From Bradyrhizobium sp. ISRA430 (GTDB taxonomy: Bacteria > Pseudomonadota > Alphaproteobacteria > Rhizobiales > Xanthobacteraceae), in assembly GCF_029909975.1 (NCBI RefSeq), contig NZ_CP094516.1, positions 4,402,001-4,466,000 on the forward strand: DNA of 64,000 nt, written 5' to 3'. A model generated the notes under the pieces. The model was not told the origin of the DNA. It did not search any database and saw only the letters and a program-made list of their open reading frames with translations. Position numbers and translations under genes: made by a program. Position 1 is the first letter of the stretch; each line of letters opens with the position of its first letter. Positions 26,569 through 35,357 of this stretch are shown piece after piece.

Positions 26569-27504
26569 ATGACGATTGCTTCGCCCGCGCCACCGGCCTC
26601 GAATCCGGCCAGTTGGCTCAATAATCAGCCTTACCTGTTGTTGAGCCTGAGCTCGCTGTTCTGGGCCGGCAACATCGTGCTCGCGCGCCATGTCGGCGCG
26701 CATGTGCCGCCGCTGACGGTGACCACGATCCGCTGGTTCGGCGTGTTCCTGATCCTCTTGCCGTTCGCCTGGCCGCATCTCAAGCGCGACTGGCCAAGCT
26801 TGCGCAAGAGCCTGCCGCTGATGCTGTTTTTGTCGCTGGTCGGCTTCGCCTTCAACAACGCGATCTCCTACTGGGCCATGCAATACACGGAGGCGCTGAA
26901 CGCGCTGCTGATCCAGTCGGCCGGACCGCTGTTCGTGGCGCTGTGGTCGCTGGTGCTGTTCGGGGTGCGGCTGACGGGTGCGCAGCTTGCCGGCATCGCG
27001 ATCTCGCTCGCAGGGGTGCTGATCATCATCCTGCGCGGCGACCTGTCGGCGCTCGCAGGCATCAGCTTCAACCGCGGCGACATCATGTTCGCGTCCTCGC
27101 TGGTTGCCTTCGGGATCTACTCCGCCTTCATCCCGCGCCGGCCGAAGATCCACCAGCTCTCGTTCCTGTCTTTCACCACCTGCTGCGGCGCGACGATGCT
27201 GCTGCCCACGGCGGTTTGGGAAGCCTGGAGCGGCAACGTCCTGCAATTCGATGCGCTGACGCTGGCGACACTGGCCTACATCCTGATCTTCCCCTCGACG
27301 CTCGCCTATCTCTTCTTCAACCGCGGCGTGGCGCTGATCGGACCGAACCGCGCCGCGCCGTTCTTCCATCTGGTGCCGGTGTTCGGTTCGGCGATGGCCA
27401 TCCTCTTGCTCGGCGAGAAGCTCCAGCCCTTTCACCTGATCGGCTATGCGCTGGTGCTCGCGGGCGTCGTGATCGCGTCGCGGCAGGGCTCCGCGGTGAA
27501 GTAA
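26569..27504 (+). CDS. EamA/DMT-family transporter (paralogue 2)
   Basis: 311 residues, ten membrane helices in two EamA repeats: LNNQPYLLLSLSSLFWAGNI, then FPSTLAYLFFNRGVALIGPN and AAPFFHLVPVFGSAMAILLL. It is closely related to the gene at 19008. The ATG at 26569 gives the same N-terminal length before NQPYLLLS as the paralogue; a GTG at 26527 is an alternative. Substrate unknown. The start region overlaps no other gene and the DUF1330 gene is divergent. Confidence 0.85.
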   Translation: MTIASPAPPASNPASWLNNQPYLLLSLSSLFWAGNIVLARHVGAHVPPLTVTTIRWFGVFLILLPFAWPHLKRDWPSLRKSLPLMLFLSLVGFAFNNAISYWAMQYTEALNALLIQSAGPLFVALWSLVLFGVRLTGAQLAGIAISLAGVLIIILRGDLSALAGISFNRGDIMFASSLVAFGIYSAFIPRRPKIHQLSFLSFTTCCGATMLLPTAVWEAWSGNVLQFDALTLATLAYILIFPSTLAYLFFNRGVALIGPNRAAPFFHLVPVFGSAMAILLLGEKLQPFHLIGYALVLAGVVIASRQGSAVK

Positions 27505-27582
27505 TTCCGCGCCGCGGATGCGGGGCAAGTCGCGTGTCCCGGACGCGGCGCGGCATGCAATGACGCGACGCTGAGCCGGGAC

Positions 27583-27665
27583 CGAGATTGCCGCAAGTAT
27601 GGGCCCCGGTTCAGCAGCGCATCACGCCGCGAAGGGCGCACTGCGCCGCGCCGGGGCACGAGACC
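27583..27665. repeat. Intergenic GC-rich repeat (GCCGGGACC class)
   Basis: GCCGGGACC with a facing GGGGCACGAG and internal GGCCCCGGTTCAGCAGCGC resemble the repeat at 3811-3848 on the other strand. It lies upstream of the Bug-type gene. Assigned by eye. Confidence 0.35.
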
Positions 27666-27744
27666 TGGCGACAAACTCACACCTTCCGATTTCAACGAGG
27701 AGACGCTAGGTTCCCGGCCAACGAAAAAGAGGGAACGTCCAGAC

Positions 27745-28722
27745 ATGCTGTCATCGCTGATTTCTGTCATCCGCACCGCCGGCGCTGCTGCGCTGTGTCT
27801 TGCCGCCGCATCTGCCGCGCAGGCCGACACTTATCCCAGCCGCAACATCACGCTGGTGCTGCCGTTCGCGGCCGGCAGCGGCACCGATACGACGACGCGG
27901 CTGATCTCCCAGCATCTGTCGCAGGCGCTCGGCGTCGGCATCGTCATCGAGAACAAGGCGGGCGCCAATGGCATGATCGCCGCGACCTATGTCGCGCGCG
28001 CTGCACCGGACGGCTACACGCTGCTGGTGACCACCAACACCACGCATTCGGCCAATCCCTACCTGCTGAAGAGCCTGACCTACGATCCCGTGAAGGACTT
28101 CACCCCGATCGCGCGCACCGGGGACCTGCCCTTCATGCTGGTCATCAATCCGGAAGTGCCAGCCAAGAGCGTCGGCGAGCTCGTCGCCTATGGCAAGGCC
28201 AATCCGGGCAAGCTGAGCTACGCCTCGGGCTCGTCTTCGGCGATCGTGTCGGGCGCAACCTTTGCGCATAATGCCGGGCTCGACCTGCTGCACGTGCCCT
28301 ACAAGAGTTCGCCGCCGGCGCTCAACGACGTCATGGGCGGCCGCGTCTCGATGATGTTCGTCGACATTCTCACCGGCCTTCCCCACGTCAACGGCAACGC
28401 GCTCAAGGCGCTCGCCGTCACCACCAAGGACCGCTCGCCGCTGGTGCCGAATCTGCCCTCGATGCAGGAGGCCGGGGTGCCGGACTTCGACATCTCGTCA
28501 TGGCAGGGCTATTTCGGCCCGGCCGGCATGCCGAAGGAGATCGTGACCCGGCTCAACGCCGAGATCAGGAAGATCATCGAGAAGCCGGAGATCAAGGCCC
28601 AGCTTGCGACCCTCGGCATGGATGCCTTCTCCGGCACGCCGGAAGAGCTCGGCACCTTCGTGGGCGAGCAGCTCGTGCTGTGGGAAAAGCTGATCAAGAA
28701 CGCGGGGATCGAGAAGCAGTGA
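27745..28722 (+). CDS. Bug/TctC-family substrate-binding protein
   Basis: 325 residues with a Sec signal peptide (hydrophobic 8-24, cleavage after AQA near 27). The mature start YPSRNITLVLPFAAGSGTDT and GIVIENKAGANGMIAATYVA, later YASGSSSAIVSGATF, are hallmarks of the Bug family, the periplasmic receptors of tripartite tricarboxylate transporters. They bind carboxylates or related small acids. No TctA/TctB genes lie nearby, which is common: such receptors are often orphaned. The ligand is not predictable. Confidence 0.9.
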   Translation: MLSSLISVIRTAGAAALCLAAASAAQADTYPSRNITLVLPFAAGSGTDTTTRLISQHLSQALGVGIVIENKAGANGMIAATYVARAAPDGYTLLVTTNTTHSANPYLLKSLTYDPVKDFTPIARTGDLPFMLVINPEVPAKSVGELVAYGKANPGKLSYASGSSSAIVSGATFAHNAGLDLLHVPYKSSPPALNDVMGGRVSMMFVDILTGLPHVNGNALKALAVTTKDRSPLVPNLPSMQEAGVPDFDISSWQGYFGPAGMPKEIVTRLNAEIRKIIEKPEIKAQLATLGMDAFSGTPEELGTFVGEQLVLWEKLIKNAGIEKQ

Positions 28723-28741
28723 GGGCGGCCACCTACTCCGC

Positions 28742-28839
28742 CATCGCCCGGCTTGACCGGGCGATCCAGTACTCCGAGACGGTCGTGATTGAATCGATAA
28801 GCCGCGGCTACCGCATGCCCCGCCTTCGCGGGGCATGAC
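28742..28839. repeat. Intergenic palindromic repeat (CATCGCCCGG .. GGGGCATGAC class)
   Basis: Left part CATCGCCCGGCTTGACCGGGCGATCC and right part CCCCGCCTTCGCGGGGCATGAC are two stem-loops. The same unit occurs at 36734-36830 and 47264-47363. It lies between convergent genes and probably acts as terminator. Confidence 0.75.
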
Positions 28840-28847
28840 CGAAGTGC

Positions 28848-30533
28848 TTACGCCGCCCGCACCTTGGCGAGGAAGCCGTCGACCGCGCTGCGCAGCGCAC
28901 CGGACTGGTTGTCCAACTCGCGGGCGTTGGAGAGCACGTCGGTGGCCGCGCTGCCCGTCGCCTCCGCAGCCGAGGTGACGCTGCCGATATGGGCGTTGAT
29001 CTCGCTCGAGCCGGCCGCGACCGACTGGATGTTGCGGGCGATCTCGCGCGTGGCCTCGCCCTGCTGCTCGATGGATGCCGAAATGCCGGCGGTGATCTCG
29101 CTCATCTCGGCGATGGTCTGGGTGATGCCGGCGATGGCGGACACTGCGTCGCTGGTCGAGGTCTGCATCGCCGCGACCTGGGCCGAGATTTCCTCGGTCG
29201 CCTTGGCGGTCTGGTTGGCGAGCGCCTTGACCTCGGAGGCGACGACCGCGAAGCCGCGACCGGATTCGCCGGCACGCGCCGCCTCGATGGTGGCGTTGAG
29301 CGCCAAGAGGTTGGTCTGCGCCGCGATCGAGTGAATCAGCTTGACCACCTCGCCGATCTTCTCGGCGCCGGAGGAGAGCACCTGCACTGTGGCGTTGGTG
29401 CGCTCGGCATCGCTGACGGCCTTGCTCGCAACTTCCGTGGACCGCGTCACCTGGCGGGAGATTTCCGCGACCGAACTCGACAATTCTTCGGCGGCGGCCG
29501 CAACCGTGCCGACATTGCCGGAAGCCTTTTGCGAAGCCGCACCGACGGTCGCGGCCCGCGCGCTGGCGTCGCTCGCGGTGGCGGTCATCGACTGCGCCGT
29601 GGTCTGCATGCCGGCCGCGGCCGAGGAGACCGAGCGGACGATGCCGTTGACGCTGCGTTCGAAGTCGCTGGCGATATCTTCCATCGCGCTGCGTCGTTCC
29701 GCCGCGGCGCGCTCTTTGGCCTGAGCCTCGGTCTGCTCGAGGTCGCGGATGCGAATCGCGTTGTCCTTGAAGATCTGGACGGTCGACGCCATCGCGCCAA
29801 CCTCGTCGCCGCGGCCGACGCCGGGGATGTCGCCCTCGAGCTTGCCGTCGACAAGCTCCTTCATGCGCGTGCCGAGCAGCGCCAGCGGATGACTGATGCT
29901 GCGGCCGAGCAGCCAGGCGACGCTGCCGGCGACGATCACGATGCCGAGCACGGAGAGGCCGAGCAGCCAGTAGACCGGCCCCATCTTCTCGTCGATGTCG
30001 TCGAGATAGGCGCCGGTGCCGAGATACATCTCGAAACCGGGGACCGCGACGGCGTAGCCGAGCTTGCGGATCGGCTTCTCCTGGCCGGGCTTCACATATT
30101 CATAGAAGAGAAGGATATCGCCGTGGGCCTTGACGCCATCCATGATCTCACGGGAGAGCTTTCGCCCGTTGGTCTCGACGTCCATGCGGTTGGCGCCGAT
30201 CTGCTTCGGATCGGGCGCGAGCTGCGTGATGCCGTCATAGGTGGTGCCGAACAGATATCCGGAGCCCTTGTCGTAGGTCATCGCATTGCCGTAACGGCGG
30301 AGTTCCGCGAGCGCGGCATCCTTCGTCATTTCGCCGGCGTTGACCCGCTTCATCAAGGTTGCCGCGTAGTTGCGGGCCAGCTCGACGATGGCCTTGGTCT
30401 GATCGATGCGCGCATGCACCATCTCGCGCTTCATCAGATAACCGGCGAGAACCCCGGAGATGCACAGACCGAACAAGGTGACGCCGACAAGAATGCCGAG
30501 CTTGGGGGCGATCTTCAGATTGCTCAACTTCAC
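28848..30533 (-). CDS. Methyl-accepting chemotaxis protein with single cache domain
   Basis: 561 residues from a GTG at 30533 with GGAG six bases upstream. Order: membrane helix (about 10-30), periplasmic single-cache domain ([20 protein letters not shown], then [20 protein letters not shown]), second membrane helix, HAMP, and a signalling domain whose hairpin tip contains [20 protein letters not shown] and [19 protein letters not shown]. It senses a small ligand in the periplasm and works through CheW/CheA. Ligand unknown. No other chemotaxis genes lie here. Confidence 0.9.
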   Translation of the reverse strand: MKLSNLKIAPKLGILVGVTLFGLCISGVLAGYLMKREMVHARIDQTKAIVELARNYAATLMKRVNAGEMTKDAALAELRRYGNAMTYDKGSGYLFGTTYDGITQLAPDPKQIGANRMDVETNGRKLSREIMDGVKAHGDILLFYEYVKPGQEKPIRKLGYAVAVPGFEMYLGTGAYLDDIDEKMGPVYWLLGLSVLGIVIVAGSVAWLLGRSISHPLALLGTRMKELVDGKLEGDIPGVGRGDEVGAMASTVQIFKDNAIRIRDLEQTEAQAKERAAAERRSAMEDIASDFERSVNGIVRSVSSAAAGMQTTAQSMTATASDASARAATVGAASQKASGNVGTVAAAAEELSSSVAEISRQVTRSTEVASKAVSDAERTNATVQVLSSGAEKIGEVVKLIHSIAAQTNLLALNATIEAARAGESGRGFAVVASEVKALANQTAKATEEISAQVAAMQTSTSDAVSAIAGITQTIAEMSEITAGISASIEQQGEATREIARNIQSVAAGSSEINAHIGSVTSAAEATGSAATDVLSNARELDNQSGALRSAVDGFLAKVRAA

Positions 30534-30791
30534 GGGAGGCTCCGAGGCAAAAGGGATACGGCACGCGAGTGAATCGATACAAATTGAATCAACTTCTAGG
30601 GCGAGACCAATTAGCAACCTGTTACGGGCAGCTCCGTAGAAGCCCGGATCGTGAGTGGAAAACCGACCGTTTCCACCGCCTCCAGCAACCGGGAATTGTA
30701 CGCGATCGCCGCGATTTCGCGTAAAAGACGCAAAGGCCCGTCACGGGTGCGGGCCACAACAAGAACCGACAAACCAAATCGGGAGCAGGGA

Positions 30792-31835
30792 ATGCCGAAA
30801 TACAGGGTGGTGACGCCGAAGGGCGCGAGCTTCACGGTCGCCGGCAGCGATTATTCGTACGAGCGCGAGGCGCTCGATCCGATCGACGCCGAGATCGTCG
30901 AGGCGCCGGCCAACGAGGCCGAGTTCATTGCAGCCGCAAAGACCGCCGACGCCATCTATGCCAAGGGCATGCCGATCACCAAGACCGTCATCGACGCACT
31001 GGAGAACTGCAAGGTCATCACGCTCGGCTCGGTCGGAGTCGACAGCGTCGACGTGAAGGCCGCAACAGCGCGCGGCATTCCCGTCACCAACATCCCCGAC
31101 ACCTTCATCGAGGAAGTTGCCGACCACGCCATGATGCTGCTGCTCGCCGGCTTCCGCCGCCTGGTCGAGCAGGACCGGATGGTGCGCACCGGCCGCTGGG
31201 CCGAGGGCAGGCCTGCGCTGCTCAAGATCCCGCGGCTGATGGGCCAGACGCTCGGCTTCATCTCCTTCGGCCGCGTGGCGCGTGCAGTTGCGAAACGCGC
31301 AGCTCCCTTCGGCCTGCGCATGATGGCCTACGATCCCTTCATCCAGGAAACGCTGATGTACGATCACGGCGTGATGCCGGCGACGCTGAACGAGGTGTTG
31401 TCGCAATCCGACTTCGTCTCGATGCACGCGCCGGCTCGGCCCGAGGTGCATCACATGCTGACCGAGAAGCATTTTCGCCAGATGAAGAAGGGCTCCATCT
31501 TCATCAACACCGGCCGCGGCGCCACCGTGGACGAGGAAAGCCTGATCAAGGCGTTGCAGGAGGGGTGGATCGCGCACGCCGCGCTCGACGTGCTGGAGAA
31601 GGAGCCGCCGTCGCACAACAATCCCCTGCTCGACATGGAGAACGTGACCCTGACCGCCCATGTCGCCTCGGCCTCGGCACGCTTCGACGAAGCGCGCAAG
31701 CGCCGCGTGGGCTACGAATTGTCACTGGTGCTTCAGGGCATGTGGCCGGTAAGCTGCGTCAATCCGTCGGTGCTGCAAGACACCGCGCTCCGCCGCTGGC
31801 AGCCTGTCAGCATGGACCGCGGGCCGAACAGCTAG
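30792..31835 (+). CDS. D-2-hydroxyacid dehydrogenase / C-terminal-binding-protein-like
   Basis: 347 residues with GGGAGCAGGGA just upstream. VGVDSVDVKAATARGIPVTN, then EEVADHAMMLLLAGFRRLVE and GSIFINTGRGATVDEESLIK are 2-hydroxyacid dehydrogenase motifs; the catalytic Arg (NTGRG), Glu (DVLEKEP) and His (LTAHVASAS) are present. The nucleotide loop reads GFISFGRVARA, with Ser where the first Gly of the GxGxxG loop is usual. It is followed 85 bases later by a sugar-type ABC importer and may process its ligand. Confidence 0.85.
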   Translation: MPKYRVVTPKGASFTVAGSDYSYEREALDPIDAEIVEAPANEAEFIAAAKTADAIYAKGMPITKTVIDALENCKVITLGSVGVDSVDVKAATARGIPVTNIPDTFIEEVADHAMMLLLAGFRRLVEQDRMVRTGRWAEGRPALLKIPRLMGQTLGFISFGRVARAVAKRAAPFGLRMMAYDPFIQETLMYDHGVMPATLNEVLSQSDFVSMHAPARPEVHHMLTEKHFRQMKKGSIFINTGRGATVDEESLIKALQEGWIAHAALDVLEKEPPSHNNPLLDMENVTLTAHVASASARFDEARKRRVGYELSLVLQGMWPVSCVNPSVLQDTALRRWQPVSMDRGPNS

Positions 31836-31920
31836 GCGGCCGGCGCAAAAACGCGCCGAAAGACCGGAAGACCCTTCACCGGCGATCAACGCCGGGAAGG
31901 GAGATAACAGGGAGGAACTG

Positions 31921-33261
31921 ATGAGGAACGACCTCACACGTCGTGACGCCTTGGCGCTGGGCCTGTCCGCTGCGGCGCTCGCCGCAACCGGTGCTGCGGC
32001 GCAAACAACACCATCTCCGATCAAAGCCGCCGATGTTCCGGCGCCGAAGCTGCCGGTCGAGAAGGGCGCAACCTTGCGCATGCTGCGCCCGGTCCGCTTC
32101 GTGCAGCCGGACGAGGACGTATTCCGCGCCAACGCCAAGCGCTTCACCGACGCGACTGGCGTCGAGGTGAAGGTCGACTTCGTCGGCTGGGAAGACATCG
32201 CCCAGCAGACCGCGGTGACCGCGAACTCCGGCGCCGGCCCGGACATCATCATCGGCTTCTCCGACGCGCCGCATATCTATGTCGACAAGCTGATCGAGCT
32301 CACCGACGTCGCCGACTATCTTGGCAAGCGCTACGGCGGCTGGCTGCCGCTGGCGCAGAAGTACGGCATGAAGAGCAAGAGCGAGTCCTGGATCGGACTG
32401 CCGTTCGGCGCCACTGCCGGTCCCCTGATCTACCGCAAGTCGATCCTGCAATCGGTCGGCTTCGACAAGGTTCCGGAGGATCACGCCGGCGTTGTCGACC
32501 TCTGCCGCAAGCTGCACAAGGCCGGCAAGCCGGCCGGCTTCGCGCTCGGCAATGCCAAGGGCGACGGCAACGGCTTCGCCAACTGGGCGCTGTGGTCGCA
32601 CAATGCCTCGCTGCTCGACGAGGATGGCAAGGTCGTCATCAACAGCAAGGAGACGATCGCCGCGCTGAACTGGGTCAAGGAGCTGTACCCGACCTTCATC
32701 GCCGGCACGCCGTCATGGAACGACGTCAGCAACAATCGTGCTTACTCGTCGGAGGAGATCTCGCTGACTGCCAACGGCGTCTCGCTGTACTTCTCGCTGA
32801 AGAACGATCCGGCGACCCGTGCCATTGCGGAGGACAGCGAGCATCAGTTGCTGCCGAAGGGCAACGCGAAGATCTCGCCGATGGCGGGTCTGACGCTGAA
32901 CGCGATGGTGTTCAAGCACAGCCCGTATCCCAACGCGGCCAAGGCGTTCCTGCAGTTCATGCTGGAGAAGGACCAGTATGAGCCGTGGCTCAACGCCAAC
33001 TCCGGCTACTGGGCCCAGCCGCTGGCCGCCTACGCCGAGGCCAAGGTCTGGACCGAAGATCCAAAGGTCGCGATCTTCAAGAACACGATGAACAGCACCT
33101 ATTACGATGGCTACAAGGGGCCGATCTCCTCGGCGACCGGCGCCGTCAGCGCCGATTACGTGCTGGTGCAGATGTGTGCCTCCGTCGCGACCGGCGCGGC
33201 GACGCCGGAACAGGCGGCCGCCGAGGCGGAGCGCCGCTGCAAGCGGTACTTCCGGCGGTGA
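31921..33261 (+). CDS. ABC transporter substrate-binding protein (sugar type, Tat signal)
   Basis: 446 residues, extracellular solute-binding protein family 1. The N-terminus TRRDALALGLSAAALAATGA has a twin arginine followed by a hydrophobic core, so export by Tat is likely. Later motifs NSGAGPDIIIGFSDAPHIYV, WIGLPFGATAGPLIYRKSIL and MVFKHSPYPNAAKAFLQFML are typical. Ligand unknown, probably a carbohydrate or related compound. GGGAGGAACTG precedes the ATG. The two permease genes follow at 33428; no ATPase gene is present. Confidence 0.88.
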   Translation: MRNDLTRRDALALGLSAAALAATGAAAQTTPSPIKAADVPAPKLPVEKGATLRMLRPVRFVQPDEDVFRANAKRFTDATGVEVKVDFVGWEDIAQQTAVTANSGAGPDIIIGFSDAPHIYVDKLIELTDVADYLGKRYGGWLPLAQKYGMKSKSESWIGLPFGATAGPLIYRKSILQSVGFDKVPEDHAGVVDLCRKLHKAGKPAGFALGNAKGDGNGFANWALWSHNASLLDEDGKVVINSKETIAALNWVKELYPTFIAGTPSWNDVSNNRAYSSEEISLTANGVSLYFSLKNDPATRAIAEDSEHQLLPKGNAKISPMAGLTLNAMVFKHSPYPNAAKAFLQFMLEKDQYEPWLNANSGYWAQPLAAYAEAKVWTEDPKVAIFKNTMNSTYYDGYKGPISSATGAVSADYVLVQMCASVATGAATPEQAAAEAERRCKRYFRR

Positions 33262-33281
33262 CAGCGCACTAGCTGTTCTCC

Positions 33282-33404
33282 GTCATTCCGGGGCAATGCG
33301 ACGGGACCGCGCGAGCGCGGCCCGGAGCATCGAACCCGGAAGCTCGAGATTCTCTGGTGCGCGATTGCGCACCAGAGTTCGGCGCTTCGCCGCCCCGGAA
33401 TGAC
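33282..33404. repeat. Intergenic palindromic repeat (GTCATTCCGGGGC class)
   Basis: GTCATTCCGGGGC at the left and GCCCCGGAATGAC at the right are inverted repeats; inside, TGGTGCGCGATTGCGCACCA is a further stem. It lies between the binding-protein and permease genes, where it could lower downstream expression. The shorter form recurs at 55035-55075. Confidence 0.75.
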
Positions 33405-33427
33405 AGTCTCAAGCAGGACACACCCGA

Positions 33428-34384
33428 ATGTCCGTGACCACACTCTCCTCTCCTGCCCTCGCGCTGCGGCAGCCGTCGTGGCTGGTGCGGCTGTTCGACT
33501 ACAAGCCGTTCCTGATCGTGATGTGCCTCGCGCCCGCGATCGGGCTGCTCGCCGTCTTCCTCACCTATCCCCTCGGCCTCGGCATCTGGCTCGCCTTCAC
33601 CGACACCACGATCGGACGGCGCGGCGTCTATGTCGGCCTCGAGAACTTCCAGTATCTGCTCACCGATCCCCTGTGGTGGAGCGCGGTGTTCTACAGCGTG
33701 TTCTATACGGCGGTGGCGACCTTCGGGAAGTTCGCGCTCGGCTTCTGGCTGGCGCTGCTGCTCAACAACCAGTTTCCGTTCAAGAGCCTGCTCCGCGCCA
33801 TCGTGCTGTTGCCCTGGATCGTGCCGACCGTGCTCTCGGCGCTGGCGTTCTGGTGGATCTACGATCCGCAGTTCTCGATCATCTCCTATCTCCTGGTCGA
33901 CGTGCTGCATTGGCGCTCGAGCAACATCGACTTCCTCGGATCGGCCTGGCCGGCGCGCTTCTCGCTGATCGCCGCCAACATCTGGCGCGGCATTCCCTTC
34001 GTCGCGATCTCGTTGCTGGCCGGCCTGCAGACCATCTCGCCATCGCTCTACGAGGCCGCGATGCTCGACGGCGCCAGCGCCTGGCAGCGCTTCCGCTACA
34101 TCACCTTCCCGATGATGATGCCGATCCTCGCCATCGTCATGACCTTCTCGATCATCTTCACCTTTACCGACTTCCAGCTCGTCTATGCCATCACCCGCGG
34201 CGGGCCGGTGAACTCGACGCACCTCCTGGCCACCCTCGCCTTCCAGCGCGGCATCGCCGGCGGCGAGCTCGGCGAGGGTGCGGCGATCGCGGTCTCGATG
34301 ATCCCGTTCCTGGTGTTCGCGACGCTGTTCTCCTATTTCGGTCTCGCACGCCGCAAATGGCAGCAGGGAGAGGGCAATGACTGA
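33428..34384 (+). CDS. ABC transporter permease (MalF type)
   Basis: 318 residues, six membrane helices. FLIVMCLAPAIGLLAVFLTY at the start and the EAA loop SPSLYEAAMLDGASAWQRFR then ITFPMMMPILAIVMTFSIIF define a binding-protein-dependent transport permease of the sugar type. It forms the membrane channel with the next gene, which overlaps by eight bases (34377-34384). Confidence 0.92.
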   Translation: MSVTTLSSPALALRQPSWLVRLFDYKPFLIVMCLAPAIGLLAVFLTYPLGLGIWLAFTDTTIGRRGVYVGLENFQYLLTDPLWWSAVFYSVFYTAVATFGKFALGFWLALLLNNQFPFKSLLRAIVLLPWIVPTVLSALAFWWIYDPQFSIISYLLVDVLHWRSSNIDFLGSAWPARFSLIAANIWRGIPFVAISLLAGLQTISPSLYEAAMLDGASAWQRFRYITFPMMMPILAIVMTFSIIFTFTDFQLVYAITRGGPVNSTHLLATLAFQRGIAGGELGEGAAIAVSMIPFLVFATLFSYFGLARRKWQQGEGND

Positions 34385-35273
34385 CACCGCCGCGCAACCG
34401 TCCGCCGTCGGCAACGCCGCGCCCGACACCATGGCCTGGGATTCCGGGCTGCGGCGGCTGATGATGATCTACCTGCCGCTCGGCTGCTTCGTGCTGATCC
34501 TCTTGTTTCCGTTCTACTGGATGGCGATCACGTCGTTCAAGCCGAACGCGGAGCTGATGAACTACAGGGATCACAACCCGTTCTGGATCTCCTCGCCGAC
34601 ACTCGCCCACATCAAGCATCTGTTGTTCGACACCGCCTATCCGCGCTGGTTGAAGACGACGATGCTGGTCGCGATCGGCTCGACCACGCTGTCCCTGATC
34701 GCCAGCACGCTCGCGGCCTACGCCATCGAGCGCTTGCGCTTCCGCGGCAGCCCCTATGTCGGCCTCGGCATCTATCTCGCCTATCTGGTGCCGCCGTCGA
34801 TCTTGTTCATTCCGCTCGCCACCGTCGTGGTGCAGTTCGGCCTGTTCGACAGCCCGATGGCGCTGATCCTGGTCTATCCGACCTTCCTGGTGCCGTTCTG
34901 CACCTGGCTCCTGATCGGCTATTTCAAGTCGATCCCCTACGAGCTCGAGGAATGCGCGCTGGTCGACGGCGCCACAAGGCTACAGATCCTGCGGCGGATC
35001 ACGCTGCCGCTCGCCGTGCCCGGCCTGATCTCGGCCGGCATCTTCTCCTTCACCCTGTCCTGGAACGAGTTCATCTACGCCCTCGCCTTCATCCAGAGCG
35101 GCGCGAACAAGACCGTGCCGGTCGCGATCCTGACCGAGCTCGTCACCGGCGACGTCTATCAGTGGGGCGCGCTGATGGCGGGATCGCTGCTCGGCTCGCT
35201 GCCGGTTGCGATCTTCTACTCGCTGTTTGTGGACTACTACGTGTCCTCGCTGACCGGCGCGGTAAAGGAGTAG
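34377..35273 (+). CDS. ABC transporter permease (MalG type)
   Basis: 298 residues, six membrane helices, EAA loop PYELEECALVDGATRLQILR followed by ITLPLAVPGLISAGIFSFTL. Partner of the preceding permease. The end VDYYVSSLTGAVKE is usual for the MalG class. The start overlaps the preceding gene. No ATP-binding gene follows, so an ATPase from another locus must power this importer. Confidence 0.92.
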   Translation: MTDTAAQPSAVGNAAPDTMAWDSGLRRLMMIYLPLGCFVLILLFPFYWMAITSFKPNAELMNYRDHNPFWISSPTLAHIKHLLFDTAYPRWLKTTMLVAIGSTTLSLIASTLAAYAIERLRFRGSPYVGLGIYLAYLVPPSILFIPLATVVVQFGLFDSPMALILVYPTFLVPFCTWLLIGYFKSIPYELEECALVDGATRLQILRRITLPLAVPGLISAGIFSFTLSWNEFIYALAFIQSGANKTVPVAILTELVTGDVYQWGALMAGSLLGSLPVAIFYSLFVDYYVSSLTGAVKE

Positions 35274-35292
35274 CAAACGCCTGCGGCGTTTG
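35274..35292. terminator. Stem-loop after the permease genes
   Basis: CAAACGCC-TGC-GGCGTTTG is a perfect 8-base stem directly after the stop codon. No T run follows, so it is a probable but not proven terminator. Confidence 0.55.
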
Positions 35293-35357
35293 GTCCGCCT
35301 TCACACTACTGCAATACGCGATCCGCATAAGACGGCCTCCGTCAACAGGAGACGCAC

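Noticed and set aside
21251..27504. A composite transposon or genomic island with attachment sites
   Set aside because: Only one IS630 and one IS91-like element were seen; no second flanking copy, no tRNA gene and no direct repeats at larger scale.
28989..30572. Forward open frame opposite the chemoreceptor
   Set aside because: Gly/Asp/Arg-rich antisense translation; the reverse frame encodes a complete chemoreceptor.
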